DNA of 64,000 nt from Trichopria drosophilae (taxonomy: Eukaryota > Arthropoda > Insecta > Hymenoptera > Diapriidae): positions 26,013,001 through 26,077,000 of the forward strand of contig CM059587.1 in NCBI GenBank assembly GCA_030407085.1, given 5' to 3'. This document shows positions 62,160-64,000 of this stretch, one piece after another; the stretch's first letter is position 1; every line of letters begins with the position of its first letter. The notes beneath the pieces were generated by a model that saw nothing but the letters and a program-made list of their open reading frames with translations, did no database searches and was not told the DNA's origin. The position numbers and the translations under genes were made by a program.

Positions 62160-64000
62160 TATCGGTGAAATTGGACGTAGTTCGTATCCAATATTATGGC
62201 TCGAATATTCCATGTGTGCGTTAAACCACACCTTGTCCGAAAAATATAAGTTTTACTCCCTTGCAACGAAGTCTATTTGTTCAGAAGATAATGTTCAAAC
62301 ACAACCACAAAAACTTCACTAAGGATATATTATACGCATATTAATTTTGAGGTATTTATCAACTCGTTGGTTTACTCTAACTTATCCGTTTTATGACCTT
62401 CATCATTTCTTTTGGTTTCGACGTGAAAATTGATCAGAAAGTCAAATGTAATAATTTGTTGGAGCATTTTTTAATATCCCATTTGATATTCCATGTACAG
62501 AAATAATTATTAAATGTGTTTAGGTAAAATTAAAAACTTAAATCTGGTGCTCTCTTAACTCCTTGACTGTGTAGCTAAAATATAAAAACATGGTCTAGAA
62601 ATGTGTGAGGCCTGCTAAAAAATTATTTTTTTTTATAACACTTGGTATTGCAGGGTTTTTGGGATAGCTATTTACCAATCTAACATTAGATTTTCAAAAT
62701 TCAATATGGCGGATCCAATATGGTGAATTTCATGCAGACTCGTAATCAGCGACCCCAAAGACCATTAATAGTCAATGTAGCAAAAAATGTCTCTCTGATG
62801 TCCTAAACGATCCATGACAAAATGTTATGCCCGATTATGTGCTCATGTTACCTGTTGTAGGTAATTTAAAGGTCATTTGGAATTATATTGAAATATCATT
62901 TTCTCTTCATTGCATCATAGGGACGGAAGTATTTAATTATAAGGACATTTCATGAATAAGTGAATTTATTTAATGAACTAAAATGCTAGTTTCTTCGGAC
63001 TGTCTTTCGGAGATCAACCAATTTGACTGAACTGCTTTCTCTTCGCTTGTATTTCATAGTGGACATTTCACAGATTGAGCCTAAATTTCGAATAATCCTT
63101 CCACTAATGTATACATTTTCTTAACAATTAGAACACAACCAAGCAATTGAATAAATATTAATTTTAATTTAACACCAACGGCCAACTAATATATTTATTA
63201 ATATTTAATGTACTATTTTACATTTGGCATTTATACGACCTTCATAACTGCATTGAAAGTCATATACAAATACACTATGATGTTCGTCTTTCACAGCAAC
63301 AACTAGACTCCTGAACATATTTCGTCTAAAGTCATACCTGTGATCCAGACAAAATTATCCTTAGCCTACAAACGACCTAATAACTTCAAACTGCTAATAT
63401 GATGACATATAGTCATCAGTAAAATTTTCTATTCTTTTTTCATTTAAAAAATACGTCGACCTCAAGGTCAAAGTTGAGGTTAGCATAATAAATATGGTCC
63501 TATTCGAACCCTTTAGAGAACTAGAACAGCTTGATACGCAAAATCTCATCAACGTTAAATACGTTTCAACAAACGTATTTAATATATATGTATAATAAAC
63601 ATATAAATGAGAAATTGTGAAGATAGCAATATCTTAGCAGTGCTAAATTACATACTGCCAAAGGTATGTGTAAAATCTCGCAGGGAAATTATATCTGACA
63701 GAGATCTCCTGTAGTGCTCAACGCAGTTTAACTCAAAACTATCAGATAAAGTACGGTTGTATCTAGAATGTCATCAGTTTTGAGCTAAATCGACAATGAA
63801 ATGATTCATGATCTAATTGAGTTCACTCACTTAACTTCACAGATCACAATTTTGGGACAAGATTACTATAAGACCTTAAAAGTCTTTCAACGACGCATTA
63901 TCGTAATGTTATGAATAGCTTCCTTGTAACAAATCTTGGAATGTAATGTTAATATAATCTTTTGTTAACGTCATAGAGAACAGGCAAATTGACATTGCAG
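62160..64000. other. intergenic DNA, one dispersed-repeat copy
   Basis: Apart from a GGCGGATCCAATATGG-type unit at 62682-62757, whose GGTCGCTGATTACGA block is inverted, nothing identifiable is seen to the right edge. Confidence 0.4.

Noticed and set aside
1..64000. CRISPR array, operon or integrated viral genome
   Set aside because: No regularly spaced identical repeats and no clustered genes. The only viral-type signals are ordinary LINE reverse-transcriptase fragments.

Overview
AT-rich animal DNA, most likely from an insect, holding part of one recognisable conserved gene in a large expanse of intronic and intergenic sequence full of old mobile elements. The gene is a DM-domain (doublesex/mab-3 related) transcription factor of the DMRTA type, called dmrt99B in Drosophila, on the minus strand. 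Exon 1 (36894-37157) encodes the N-terminus and almost all of the DM zinc module. Exon 2 (9691-10033) begins with the C-terminal tail of the DM domain and runs into a Ser/Thr-rich linker. The two are joined in phase 0 across an intron of about 26.9 kb, and exon 2 ends in a good phase-1 donor. The remaining exons, including the expected DMA motif, lie beyond the left edge. The insect assignment rests on this protein, the long AT-rich introns and the repeat types; I cannot name the species, and a hymenopteran is only a guess.

Layout: 1-9690 is the start of intron 2 (a palindromic-word element, a satellite-like array interrupted by a MITE, a LINE-type tail). 9691-10033 is exon 2. 10034-36893 is intron 1, which holds at least four composite palindromic-word elements, a LINE reverse-transcriptase fragment and one small possible secreted-protein ORF on the opposite strand. 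36894-37157 is exon 1. 37158-64000 is upstream DNA: a possible promoter region, then intergenic DNA with a tRNA-derived SINE carrying a target-site duplication, a second tRNA-like relic, a 1.9-kb foldback element flanked by TTAA, a GGGGCC-type MITE, a LINE 3' end and scattered inverted repeats. I recognise no second conserved gene.

The least conventional signal is a class of elements that share a terminal motif close to CAC-N-GAGAAAAAA but have bodies built from many inverted and direct copies of one short word. The word differs by family (AGTGAAA/TTTCACT, TAGTTAAA/TTTACTA, AACCAG/CTGGTT, TTACAATA/TATTGTAA, GATATCTT/AAGATATC, AATGTCTC/GAGACATT). In two of the larger ones a word-free core between two word clusters carries a GC-rich CTCF-like motif. 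All calls come from reading the sequence by eye; no search was run.
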